Origin: Cladobotryum mycophilum
Lineage: Eukaryota; Ascomycota; Sordariomycetes; Hypocreales; Hypocreaceae
Length of the DNA stretch: 64,000 nucleotides
Assembly: GCA_036429605.1 (NCBI GenBank)
Contig: JAVFKD010000002.1
Span: 434,001 to 498,000, forward strand
Reading direction: 5' to 3'
Shown: piece after piece, positions 22,720-33,414 of the stretch
Layout: the number at the start of each line of letters is the position of its first letter
Numbering within the stretch: the stretch's first letter is position 1
Made by a program: the position numbers and the translations under genes
The notes under the pieces: generated by a model
Database searches by the model: none
Told to the model about the DNA's origin: nothing
Seen by the model: only the letters and a program-made list of their open reading frames with translations

Positions 22720-25483
22720 TTATGCCTTTCGAGGACCTCCGCCCGCGGCAACAGGTGTAGCCGGCGTAGCTGTTGAAGGCTCACTCTTAGTATTGCTCTC
22801 CGCACCCTCCTTTTCTAGTAGGTCCGCCAGATACTTTAAGTCTTCCCTTGCGCGCGTATCTCGCTCGAATATCGTCTTGATTACCTCCCATTCACGGCGG
22901 GACATTTGAAACGCCTGCGGTAGTAGGAACTGCACCGTTGGCACGTTAATCAGCGAGCCCAGCACCTCGTATGCTATGACCCGCCCGGCCTCTTGCGCCA
23001 GCCGTTTGCTTTCATCTATCGTCCTGCCTGGTAGAGGCGGGCTTGCGCTTGATGGAGGAGCATTGGCTGGGGGTTGCGCGGGCTGGGTATGAGGCGGTTG
23101 GGGAATTGGGACTGGTGTGGCGGACTGGCCGTGGCCGTTGGAAGGCACATTAGGAAACGTAGGGAATGCCCCCTGAGGCGTTGCCGGTGAGAATGCTGGG
23201 CCACCAGACATTGACCCGCTCCGAGAGGGAAACGCGATCGGAGTTGGCGACCCTTGGTTCGGCGGCTGCGACTGTGCTGCAACAGGACTTGCTGGTGTTG
23301 CGTCATGGCCGAGGATCTGCTTTAATTGCTCGGGCTCATTGCGGTACACAAACACTGCCAACAATAGGGGTTCGGTCCTGACTTTGGGGATATAATTGTC
23401 CACTAGGTTGAGCATAAACTCTGGGTGACCGTCCTCGCCTGGCGGTACCGGCACCAAATATGTGTCGCGGACATTGCCTGCCACCTTATTACCGACAACG
23501 CCGTAACGGTTCTTGCTAATAAAGTAATTGATAAGATCGTTAAACTCCTTTTTAGACTCTGGTAAAACCGGTGTAATGTTCAAGACGACAATGTCTGTTA
23601 GACTGCTATATCGCAGACTGCATAAATATTCAATCGCGCTCTGCTGAGTTATACGACCGGCGACCGTCATTTGACGGGGTACCAGCTTCGACCAAGGGCC
23701 AAATGAAGCAAAATTGGCACCGCCGATGTGTTTCGCCGTTGCCTGAAAGTCTGCGATGGAGCTCATGGCTAATGAACCGCTCCATACAATGTCGGGGTCT
23801 TGGGCGGTTTCTTCTGTCGGCGAATAAGGTGGCGATTCAGTTTCATCCTGCAGCATGCGGTCCACGTCCGGGTCAATGCCAGGACCGCCTGTGTTGAGTA
23901 CTGGCGCTGATGGTCGCCTGTGATGACCGGCGGTTGGGGTCTTGACGGCGGAGAATACCTTGCCAATATCAAAGTTTGGCTGGGTCGGAGAGTGTTGCTG
24001 GCTCTCACTCTGGACTTGCCTGATATCGCCTTGGTCTCCCGAGATTGATTCGCGTTTGACTTTGGGGGTTTGGTCGCCTCCGGGTGGACGAGAAGAAGTG
24101 CTTGCAGCTGGCAGGGGCACTTCACTAGTTGTCAGGCTCTCATCTTCAACAACCTCTTCTCCCTTGTGTGTTCGTCGGACACGGGGCCCCGTTTCCGCAG
24201 TATATAGTATTGATTGCTTCTCCGCCTTTGCTTTCATCTCGGCATTTTGCCGCTGCAACTCTACAGTGGCGAGCTGCTCTGATGTCATGATCGCCAGAGT
24301 CATGGGCGAATGGATCCCGCGTAAGAGACCCTGCATGAGTTCAGGGTTGTTCTTGAGGTTAAACGTCAACGACTTTATCTGTTGACTATACTCCTTTTGA
24401 CCCTTGGCAAGCGGATGTGTGTCGAAAACGCCACGCTCGATTTGAAGGGCGTACCTGTCCGCCATACTCTCTACTGTGCTGCCTTCTGGTAACCCAATTT
24501 GCTTGCTCTTGAGTAAAGATGTCATGATATGAGTTAATGATTTCTTTAGTGCCTTTGCCGGGCCAACTCTTGTGCCAGGCAAATCTGGAATGGCGGCAGC
24601 AAGGTCTTCTGGTGGTGTATACTTGATGAGAACTGGCACCGTCTCGTTCTCCGATACACGACGAATCTTGGCTGACTAAATGAGTGGGTTCAAGTTAGCA
24701 CACCCTCCTCAGGTTAATGTAATAGAAGATGCAAGACATACCTTTCCTTCAACATCGTGTGAATCTTCTCTTGCTTTTCGTTTGCCTTGTTTCGCAACAG
24801 GCTCCTTTTTCTCTTTGGCGACGACATCGGGAGTCGGCGACGTCTTGACTCTGGAGGTATCCTTTTCAACATCCTCCTTCGGGTCACTAACCCGCTTTCC
24901 CTTCTTTCTACCGCCCTTCTTCTTTTTCCTTTCCGCCTCCTCTTCGTGCGCTTTGCGCCTTGCCTCCCACGGCCTCTCTCCTCTGGCAATACCATCCAAG
25001 AGTTCCTTGTGGTTTTCGGGCTTGCATTGTTCGCACCAATAGTTGTCAGGAATTTCGTCTTCGTATGAGCTCACGCCCACGCAGACGTTGTGTTGCCAGA
25101 CGAAGCATGTTTCGCAAGAGATCCATGCCTCACCAGAGTCTTCATCTTGCTCTGTTGCACCGCAAACACAGCGAATGATTTCTTCCGGGTCTTGCGACTG
25201 CTCCTTCTCCTTCTCTTGTGCCTTCTTGGTCTTTTTTGTTTGTCTGCGCTTTGGTGCAGCGGGCTCGAGGTCGTCAAACGCCTTGGTATGCTGGCCCTTG
25301 GTCGCTCTGACGGAGCGTCGAGGTTCGGCTTCACCTGGGAAATGTCTTGTCAGTCGTAGTTCTTCTGTGCGTGATTGCGCCAGGTCTGGTGCTTGACCCC
25401 AAGTTGGAGGTGCGCAAAAGCAGCACATCGTGGCGTGCGTCCGCGGGGAGGGGGAGAAGTGACGGCTTCGGCTTACCTGACAT
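22720..25483 (-). CDS. bye1: Bye1-type transcription factor (PHD-TFIIS-SPOC), three exons
   Basis: I read exons 25483-25477 (just ATG TCA G), 25334-24742 and 24675-22720, giving about 851 residues. Intron 1 runs GTAAGC...CCCAG. Intron 2 runs GTATGT...TTTAG with a GCTAAC branch. The tiny first exon restores the conserved start MSGEAEPRRSVRATKGQH. Domain order: PHD finger at about 55-107 (C-V-C-G, C-E-T-C, H-N-V-C, C-E-Q-C), a basic region, a TFIIS central domain at about 215-350, a disordered linker, and a SPOC domain at about 496-650 beginning IVWSGSL. Bye1 binds RNA polymerase II through the TFIIS-like domain and histone H3K4me3 through the PHD finger. The C terminus is Pro/Gln-rich and then helical. 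It is divergent from the proteasome gene. Confidence 0.9.
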
Positions 25484-26674
25484 GATTTTAGAGTGCGCGC
25501 AAAGCGTCGCTACAGTTCAGGGAATAATGGACAGTGGTATGCGATTGTTGCAGGACTTGTTTGGGATCTACTGTTGCCACGACTTGGGGGGAGGATAATG
25601 CGTCGCCCTCAGACAGGCATTGGAGTTTTACGAAGCAAACAGCACGAGAGAGAAACAGCTAAAGATGACAATTCCTCCAAACGACTAAATCCGACCGACT
25701 CCTCGTCCAGCAATGTCCCTTTAGCTATTGACGTTGATGCGTAACTGTGCCCTATATCTTCCTCTGTTTCTTTCTCTGTATCTCTCTGTCTCTCTCTGCT
25801 TGGGTTCTGCAGGAAGAGAAGAAGAAGAAGAAGAAGAAGATATGTGTGGTATTGTGATTGTTTCCAAGCTTCTTGGGTTGGTGATGGAAGAAGCCTCGCG
25901 CGTGTGGGGTTGTTGGATATTTACTAAGTAGCAGCCCGCAAGCGATAATAAACGGTGGCGCGTCAAAGCGGCAAATCGTCAGACGCTGACTGATAGACAG
26001 ATGGGACGCCGCCACTTGAGAAGTGCTTCAGGTAAATGAAGCTGGAAGAGAGAGAAAAAAGATGCCCTGTTGAAGAATGATGTGGCGCGTAATGCACGGC
26101 GAAGATTTCGAGGGTCGCTGCGATGCTGACGTCGGGACGGAATGCGTTCCAGTGCTGTCGCGCAAACGTTCCTCAGCTGAAAATGTTGAAGGAGGGAAAA
26201 ATCAGGACATGCTGGGGCGTCTTTGGATGGGCCTACTTCTGGCTAGCCTTGATCTGTTTGGTGGTTGCACCTAAAAGCAAGCAGAAATATTTGCTGATGG
26301 CGATGGTGTTTGGCTTAGTCATGGAGAACGAAGTGACTGTTGGCGGCATAACTTCGGTAAATATGCTTCCGTCCAATGAGACTTTCCTCAGCCTTGCCCA
26401 AATATGGAGCCTCAGGTATCCAACCCTCCTCAGCTTGCTACGCGGCGGTCGTGCCTGGAGCTCCATCAATCCATGCCAGAGTGACGCCCGCCCGCCGCCG
26501 CCTTGTCTTGTATCACACCTTAGTAGGAGCTTCAAGAGAGAGACTCCCCCTCCACATATTGTTGCCGCCTTCTTCTCTCTCCTACCCCCCAGTGCATTTT
26601 ATTGTGCCACGACTTCCTTGCAGAGCTTTTATAAATTCACTTTGCAACCTATAAAGTGAAATTGCGCATTCATC
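25484..26674. other. Divergent promoter between bye1 and proteasome alpha3
   Basis: It serves genes on both strands. It contains a (GAA)n array at 25811-25840. A 178-codon plus-strand frame (26123-26659) has no family resemblance and abuts the proteasome start, so I treat it as chance. Confidence 0.5.
25811..25840 (+). repeat. (GAA)n trinucleotide array
   Basis: About nine GAA units in the divergent promoter. Confidence 0.9.
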
Positions 26675-27665
26675 ATGTCTCGTCGTTACGATTCCCGCGT
26701 ATGTGTCGTCGTTGTCCTTGTATAGCTCTAGAGCGAGCTTCGTAGCTTAGCAAAGCTGACTTTATCTATGCATTGCTAGACAACCATCTTCTCGCCCGAA
26801 GGTCGTCTCTACCAGGTCGAATATGCGCTAGAAGCCATCTCTCATGCCGGTACCGCCATCGGTATTCTCGCCAAGGATGGCATCGTCCTGGCTGCTGAGC
26901 GAAAGGTCACATCCAAGCTGTTGGAGCAGGACACATCCGCTGAGAAGCTCTACGTTCTCAACGAGTAAGAATTGCCCATCACTTGTTGGAACAGACAAAA
27001 CAAAAATGCCAAAAATACACCATCTAACACTTTCTTCAAAGCAACATGATCTGCGCTGTAGCAGGCATGACCGCTGACGCCAACATCCTCATCAATTACG
27101 CCCGTCAAGCTGCCCAGCGATACCTCCTCACCTACAACGAAGACATTCCCTGCGAACAGCTCGTGCGCCGACTTTGCGATTTGAAGCAGGGCTACACACA
27201 ACACGGTGGTCTCCGACCTTTTGGCGTTTCCTTCATCTATGCAGGCTGGGATCCCCGAAGACAATTCCAGCTCTACCTCAGCAACCCCTCAGGAAACTAC
27301 GGTGGCTGGAAGGCGACGAGTGCGGGTGCAAACAATGCTAGTGCCCAGAGTTTGCTCAAGCAGGACTACAAGGAGGATTGCACGCTGAAGGAGGCATGCG
27401 GGGTAGCGGTCAAGGTGTTGAGCAAGACCATGGACTCGACCAAGCTGAGCAGTGAGAAGAGTGAGCTTAACCCTGGTCTTTTTTTTTTTTTTAAAAAAAA
27501 AACAAAGTGGAGGAATCCCTGCTAACATGATTGATAGTTGAATTTGCGACAGTAGGACAGACACCGGAGGGCAAGATCTACCACCGACTTTGGAGCGCTG
27601 ATGAGATCACGGCGCTATTGAAGGAGCACGACCTGGCCAAAAGCGAAGATGCGGAAGAGAAATAG
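26675..27665 (+). CDS. PRE9: 20S proteasome subunit alpha3 (PSMA4/Pre9 type), four exons
   Basis: Exons are 26675-26698, 26780-26964, 27042-27460 and 27538-27665; all phases agree and give 251 residues. The protein opens with [20 protein letters not shown] and continues VEYALEAISHAGTA, the alpha-subunit signature plus the family start. PSMA4-like blocks follow: IPCEQLVRRLCDLKQGYTQ, GGLRPFGVS and NPSGNYGGWKAT. Alpha subunits form the outer rings of the 20S core and gate substrate entry; they lack the catalytic Thr. Intron donors are GTATGT, GTAAGA and GTGAGC. Intron 3 holds a T/A homopolymer palindrome (listed separately). Confidence 0.97.
27480..27502 (+). repeat. T-run/A-run palindrome in an intron
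   Basis: A run of about 13 T is followed immediately by 10 A inside intron 3 of the proteasome gene. It could form a short hairpin in the pre-mRNA and is a likely site of sequencing error, without effect on the coding frame. Confidence 0.85.
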
Positions 27666-27909
27666 AATATTGGAATGCTATGAACAGATAAACTGGGATG
27701 GGCCTCGCAGCGTAGCCCCTGTAACAATAAATACGACGAATGTGTCCAAGACCATGCCCCAAGCTCCCAGGACGCTCCCCAGCCAGATATTGATACACAA
27801 GCTTTCACTTCTGCTGACTTTGACGATCATTCTTCTTTTTTCCATCACCATGTACTGCCCCAAATATGATGCGACGCAAAGCATCTTTCAACTAATCCAG
27901 CCTAGCCCT

Positions 27910-29035
27910 TTAACTTATTCTTTCGTCCAATGGATAGCCGTGGCTTGTAGCAGCAGTCACGGCTTCCTCTTCATCCCTCACTCGTTGCCACCCAGGTGGC
28001 GACTCTGGACTAGGCGGTGGTTGAGGCTCATCGCACGCGGGGCTCGACAGCTTGGGCCAATGTCTTCTGTAACTCCAGTAGGCAATGGTAATACCTATGA
28101 TGGAACCAACTGATACATCGTACACGTCGTGCCGGTAGTCCTCGCATCGTGAAATGGCGATGAGGAGAGCGCCCAGAACAGGAAGAAGGCACATCAGGTC
28201 TCGGCTGAGATCTCGTTTACCAGCAGAATGATTGAAAATGCGAAGCTGACCGGCGAGGAAGAGACTTAGAAACCCGAGTCCGGCAAAGGAAAAGGATGAG
28301 TGGCCAGAGGGAAACGAGCGCCAACCATCTTGGAGAGTTTCATCGTTTGGTGCCGTACAAACGTCAATAGTTACAAGGGTGTTGGGCCTTGTTTGTGCGG
28401 CTGGCTGGCACCGAGCGAGCAGGTCAGGACGGGGCCGGCCGACGGCATTCTTGATGAGGTCGACGAGGAATTGTGTGAGTGTTACGGAAATGGCAAAGGA
28501 GAGATAGGTTGCTTCATGCTTTACAAGAGAGGAACGGGCAAAGAGGTTGTATACGATGAGAACGCCAAGGGGTAGAAACAAGGCATACGCAAAGTTCCAG
28601 GCTGTAACATGTCGGTTAGCCTACAGACGAGCCAGAGGGGGGATAGAATAGACTGAGGAACGCACAAACTGGGACTCGTTCATGTTCGGTATGGGGAAAA
28701 GATATACGCAGATCGTTGATGGCGAACATGCGATGAAACGGAGTGACCAGAGTGTCAATCTTTGACCGGGTCAGCAACCAAGCCAAGTTAAATCTGTTGG
28801 GGAAAACAAGAGTCGGCAACACACCAGAATCCATCCCAGCATTAAACCTATGAAGCCAAAGTAATCCGGCGCATTTGTAGTCTATTCCATCACAAACTCA
28901 TCAGTTACATCGTTCTCTCCTTCGGGAATCATGTGGTATCCATGGATATGGTAGCAAGTCACTGACCTTCCAGAACTGAGCCAAACGTGATGGCGAACCA
29001 TTCTGCTCAGCCGAATTGGCTCGTCCGGGAGGCAT
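27910..29035 (-). CDS. DPP1: PAP2-family lipid phosphate phosphatase (DPP1/LPP type), four exons
   Basis: Exons 29035-28967, 28881-28825, 28759-28666 and 28601-27910 splice in consistent phase to 303 residues (donors GTCAGT, GTGTGT, GTGCGT). The three PAP2 catalytic motifs are complete: K-N-A-V-G-R-P-R-P, FPSGHSSF and SRCEDYRHDVYD, giving the conserved Arg, His and His-Asp residues. Several hydrophobic segments surround them, consistent with a six-pass membrane enzyme. The motif LVTPFHRMF and FPHTEHERVPV in the N-terminal half is typical of fungal DPP1 proteins. The enzyme dephosphorylates diacylglycerol pyrophosphate, phosphatidate and related lipids at the vacuole or ER. The C-terminal tail is Pro-rich. 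It converges on the proteasome gene. Confidence 0.92.
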
Positions 29036-29711
29036 TGCGACCAACAAAGAGCCAGAGAGGCACGTTTTCTTTCTGTATAATCAATTGGCCTCAATGCCCT
29101 GCCATATAAGAGCGGGCTTGTTAACCAGATTGCCGAGACTCTGGCGACCACTGCTGAGTGGCTATGAATATTTGCAAAATGTGTGATGACGAGGTTAAGT
29201 AACCGTTGAGTGTTCAGTGGAAGGAATACGAACTCTCGCTGTCTTTGGCTGTTGAGATGGATGGATGGGGCAGTGTAAGCGCTTCTCTCCAGTGTGATTG
29301 TTTCAAGGCGATGACAAGGCAAGGATCTGGGTATGCAATGATATAAGCAATTCAGTGCATCTTCTGAATAACTGCCATGTCAGTATGGACAATGGATTGT
29401 CTTTGATAGAAAATGCACAGGGTATAGATGATATTTAGGCAAGGTGTATGGAGTATGTTGCCACTCATCCATTGCTTGTATGATGAATCTCACGATCTAA
29501 TGGATGCATCCACTCCAGTGCTACAGGCCTATGATGCCCGCTAAAACACCCGCTATAGAGGAGCTGTCACGGGGCACTGAATGCCCCGCTGTGGTTGGCC
29601 AAAGCTCACATGGGCATCGAGTTCCAGTCGCATTGACGATTCAGTGAAACTTTGCGCCTGTCATCGTGACAAACCCGCAGACCACCAGCAGAACTCGTAA
29701 AGAAATGCAAA
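29036..29711. other. Divergent promoter between DPP1-type and WW-FF genes
   Basis: No convincing coding region. Minus-strand frames here overlap the first exon and intron of the phosphatase gene. Confidence 0.5.
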
Positions 29712-31421
29712 ATGTCTGGATTAAAGTCGACACATAAGCCATCTGCAGCTGCTTTGGCCTCATTGGCTCCTCTGCTTCCTGGCTGGTCCGAACACACGGC
29801 ACCAACTGGCCATACCTATTACTACCATGCCGAAACCAAGGAATCCACGTACAAGCGACCAGCACAGATCGTTCCTCAAGCTGCCGCACCAGAAACATAC
29901 GCCCCTTACGCGAATCTACCATCCCTAGCCGATCCAAAGGTCGCAAATGCATACCTCGCGCAGTTTAACCAGCCAACCGAGGCACAGCGAGGCGGATTCG
30001 CTGGTCGCGGTAGAGGTGGCTTCGAGGGACGACCGCGACCTCAGCCGGTGGACAAGCCTAGGAGAAAAGAGCCCATCCCAGGATGCGAGCCATGGATACT
30101 CGTGTACACCAAGTATTCGCGGCGCTTTGTCTACAACCCGGAGAAGAACACCAGCTACTGGCGCATACCAGAGAAGCTAATGCCCGCCATTCTCGAGATG
30201 GATACTAAGCGAATACAAGGCAAGACGTTACAAGATGACGAACCGGATGCCATTGAGAAGGAAAAGGAAAAAGAGAAGGAGAAAAAGAAGGAAACACCAA
30301 AGGAGGTCCCAGAACACAATCCGTACGACAGCTCCGAATACGAAGAGGTCGAAGTCACCGATGACGAGGGCGAGGGCGAAGATGGAGACTCCGAGCACCC
30401 ATCGAAGCGGCAACGAACCGAGGATGAGCTTCAGAACGAAGGACCGGTAGAATTTACAGAGGCCGATATTGCTCTGCAATTGCAAGCTATGGGCGAAGAA
30501 TACGGCCTCGAACCTGGAGATTATGACGATGGCAATATGGAAGATTGGCCCGAAGGAGCAGAGGGATTGGACTTTTCAGAAGAAGATGCCAAGTTCCTAT
30601 TCAAAGATATGCTCCTCGATCTCAACGTCAACCCCTATAGTCCCTGGGATAAACTTTTGGAAGAGGGCAACATCATCGAGGACCCCCGATATACTGCGTT
30701 GGGCACGACGAAAGCACGCAAGGATTGCTTTGATGAGTGGTCAAAGGAAAGGATAGCAGAGTTGAAGGAACAAAGAGCGAGACAAGAGAAGAAGGACCCC
30801 AAGATTGCTTACATGGCATTCCTACAAGAGAAAGCTATGCCGAAGCTATACTGGCCGGAGTTTAAGAGAAAGTACAAAAAGGAGGATCCAATGAAGGACC
30901 TGAATCTGTCGGACAAGGATAGGGAAAAGGCATACCGCGAACACATCAACCGCCTCAAGATGCCGCAGGCCACCCTGAAATCCGATTTGACGGCATTATT
31001 AAAAGCCCAGCCGGTACATTTACTAAACAACAAGTCGCTGTCAAACGGCCTTCCAACACCTGTTCTCATCGACATTAGATACATATCCCTAGAACCCAAA
31101 ATTCGAGACCCCTTGATTGAGGCATATGTGCAAACTCTGCCTCCGCCACCAGAGGATCCCAATGCCGCTCTCGATGACGAAGAGCAGAAGAAGGCACTGG
31201 AAGCACGCGAGAGGCGAGAAAAGGCACTTGAAGAACGCAACAGGATGGTTGAAGAGCAAAGGCGGAGAAGAGAAAGGGATGTGGCTGCCAGCAAGGCGAG
31301 GTTACGAGAGGAGGAGCGGGAGTTGGAGGTGGCGATGAGGGTGGGGAAGAGGGGGTTGCAAAGTCAATTGGCTAGCATGCCCAAGGATGATGAGGATGTG
31401 CCTGCAGAGGAGGATTCATGA
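29712..31421 (+). CDS. WW-FF domain pre-mRNA splicing factor (Urn1/Dre4 type)
   Basis: Intronless gene for 569 residues. A WW domain lies at about 20-50 (LPGWSEHTAPTGHTYYYH...TYKRP), with a second WW-like segment at about 136-168 (EPWILVYTKYSRRFVYNPEK). Then come a Lys/Glu-rich low-complexity stretch, an acidic region, and an FF domain at about 300-345 (FLFKDMLLDLNVNPYSPWDK, then ARKDCFDEW). The C terminus is a long charged helix. Proteins of this arrangement associate with the spliceosome and bind Pro-rich partners through WW domains. The ATG starts just before the conserved N-terminal block. Its stop lies only 79 bases from the convergent neighbour's stop. Confidence 0.88.
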   Translation: MSGLKSTHKPSAAALASLAPLLPGWSEHTAPTGHTYYYHAETKESTYKRPAQIVPQAAAPETYAPYANLPSLADPKVANAYLAQFNQPTEAQRGGFAGRGRGGFEGRPRPQPVDKPRRKEPIPGCEPWILVYTKYSRRFVYNPEKNTSYWRIPEKLMPAILEMDTKRIQGKTLQDDEPDAIEKEKEKEKEKKKETPKEVPEHNPYDSSEYEEVEVTDDEGEGEDGDSEHPSKRQRTEDELQNEGPVEFTEADIALQLQAMGEEYGLEPGDYDDGNMEDWPEGAEGLDFSEEDAKFLFKDMLLDLNVNPYSPWDKLLEEGNIIEDPRYTALGTTKARKDCFDEWSKERIAELKEQRARQEKKDPKIAYMAFLQEKAMPKLYWPEFKRKYKKEDPMKDLNLSDKDREKAYREHINRLKMPQATLKSDLTALLKAQPVHLLNNKSLSNGLPTPVLIDIRYISLEPKIRDPLIEAYVQTLPPPPEDPNAALDDEEQKKALEARERREKALEERNRMVEEQRRRRERDVAASKARLREEERELEVAMRVGKRGLQSQLASMPKDDEDVPAEEDS

Positions 31422-31500
31422 GAATATGCATGTAATTAATTAATTGTTATAAAGGTATGATGATGTGTTTCCCCCGCGAGGGGTTAGGGAAGGTTGACAT

Positions 31501-33137
31501 TTAGATATCCGAAAAGAAGCAATCTGCTTTCTCTGACATTTCCTTGGCTCGTTGAGAAATGCCATCCAACGTTTCGTTGCCTCGTTCTGTGATGATGTGG
31601 TCAATCAGTTGGGTATCAACCCACTCGAAACCAACATTCTTGATCCCAATCCCAGATAAGGACTCAGCAGGTTCGGAGACTGCATTCCAATTTTGGGTCA
31701 TCTCCTGGACGTCGTTTTCTTCCTCTGCTGGGGGCTCATCAAATGGCAGCATTTTATCTAGTTCCGATAAGACGACGGTTTTGGCTCGTGGGGAGATGTG
31801 TGCTGCGGTTAGGATGGCAGGTAGGGAGCCCGTCTTGTTGCAGACATTGCCCGCTCGGTCTATGGTGTCTGCGCCGATGAGGACCATGTCGATGTCCCTG
31901 GACGCAATGGCGGCGCTGGCGTCTGTGTAGATGGATATATTGCTCTTCGGCTCCTTTGCCTGGGTGAGCGAGGCGAGGCGTCTGGCTGTCTGGACGCCTT
32001 CAAAAAGTGGACGTGATTCCAGGATGCGAATGTCGAGGGGAGGAATTTGCTGGTCCTGGGAGGTGAGTGCGTGGGCGAGGCATGAGGTGACGGTTGAGCT
32101 GGAAGAGAGCGTGAGGATCTTGATGGCATCAGAGGCTGAAAAGTGGTGTCTGAGGAATGAGTTGAATGCTTCGTTGGTTTCTGTTTCGGACTGCTCGCTT
32201 GCCTGGTCGACTTGCTTGATGGCGTTGCATAGATCCCCCACTACGCTTGCTGAGGGGGGACCGCTTGGTGGGAGCCTCTTCTCGATGGCTTGCAAGGCGG
32301 AGAGTAAGACGTTGAGGATCGGCGCACCCATGATTTCGCGCCCGTTCTTCCAGATATGCCATGCTGCAAGCCTTGCATTCTTCCACCATGCATTCCTCTC
32401 GGATGCGTCAATATTGGTAATGACATTAGCGTAGATACTCAGTGCCTTGGACGCAAGCTGTCTTGCGCCGCTTTCACGGTCTTCCTTGAGGTCTGTTAGC
32501 CCCTTGCTCAGTATTTTACCCGCTACTGAACCGAGATCGATATCGAACCACACGCTTCGCAGACTGTCCATGATGCGCGGTACGCCCTCGAAGGATTCGT
32601 CTCCGCTGATTTCATCTAGGTCGAACCACTTGTACCCGGAATGCTCCCAGTTGAGTTTGATCCTATCATCACCCAGGCCGCCTTCTTCCTCCTTATCCCC
32701 CCTCCCCGACTGGCTTGAGAATGAAAGCAAAGGGATTGACGGTCCATTCACGGCCAATGGCCTCGTCTACAAAGGTAAAAGGCTTACCCTGCCGGAAGAG
32801 CTGCAGGGATTTGCTCGTGAGGGTTGTTTCCTCTTGGAGTTCTCGCCAAGCTGTGGCTAGTGGGCTTGCATCAGATGCTTCGACGCTGCCTGCAATGAGG
32901 CCATATTTGTTTCTTCCGAGACCCAGGTCAGCTAGCTATATACCTCTCTACCTGTATATTGATATTGCTCTTTTTTCTTCCTTTTTTCTTCTTCTTTTGG
33001 CGGTCCCCAACTTACTGATATGTCCTCACTTTGTCACTGCGTCGGAATAAAGCCACCTGGGGCTTCTCGGACAAGTCATTGCCTGGAAACCTAAAGATGA
33101 AACTGCTAGCAACGGCACGCCTTTTGAATTGAGGCAT
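31501..33137 (-). CDS. Nudix hydrolase / IF-2B-like fusion protein, apparent frameshift
   Basis: Exon 1 is 33137-33016 (starts MPQFKRRAV, ends in DKVRTYQ). An intron (GTAAGT...CGGAAG, CTGAC branch) is followed by exon 2 from 32912. The first part is a Nudix domain: NKYGLIAGSVE, then WRELQEETTL, the core of the Nudix box, then FRQGKPFTF and GREWTVNPFAF. The second part (from about 32500 down) is IF-2B alpha/beta/delta-like, with ADTIDRAGNVCNKTGS, the signature of this family. The two parts sit in frames one base apart. The switch falls at a G6 run (32697-32702, minus strand). Omitting one base gives about 510 residues. A 49-nt intron (GTCAAT...AAG) could also restore frame but would delete a conserved Nudix strand. 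Substrate is unknown. Confidence 0.75.
32697..32702 (-). other. Apparent +1 frameshift at a G6 run in the Nudix/IF-2B gene
   Basis: Upstream the Nudix frame is conserved as far as NPFAFILKP. Downstream the conserved frame (KLNWEHSGYKWFDL) is shifted by one base. A run of six G on the minus strand lies exactly between, so one surplus G is the simplest explanation. Confidence 0.65.
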
Positions 33138-33414
33138 CGTTCGGATCGTATAAATGTATTCCCATGGATGGTCGTTGTAGGAAAGTGGTGGAAAAGGGCT
33201 GTTGATGGGCGAGGGCGTGAGCTGAAAGATAAGAGTCAAGGAGATGACATCATATGGAACTTGGATTATGCATACGACGCTGCCTGATGAAAATATATCT
33301 GACTTGATTATTACTTGTTGTTTTACACATTATTCATAACCCCTATCCTAAAATTGTCTGTCTCCAGATTCATCAACATGGAACCATATAATCAATCATA
33401 TCCTGGCCGGCATA
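33138..33414. other. Spacer between two minus-strand genes
   Basis: Promoter of the Nudix/IF-2B gene and 3' end of the Zn2Cys6 gene. Nothing else seen. Confidence 0.5.

Noticed and set aside
26123..26659. 178-codon frame in the bye1-proteasome promoter
   Set aside because: Ends 16 bases before the proteasome ATG, lacks domains and looks like chance.
28882..29322. 146-codon minus-strand frame upstream of the lipid phosphatase
   Set aside because: Overlaps the phosphatase's first exon and intron in another frame; the spliced phosphatase explains the region.
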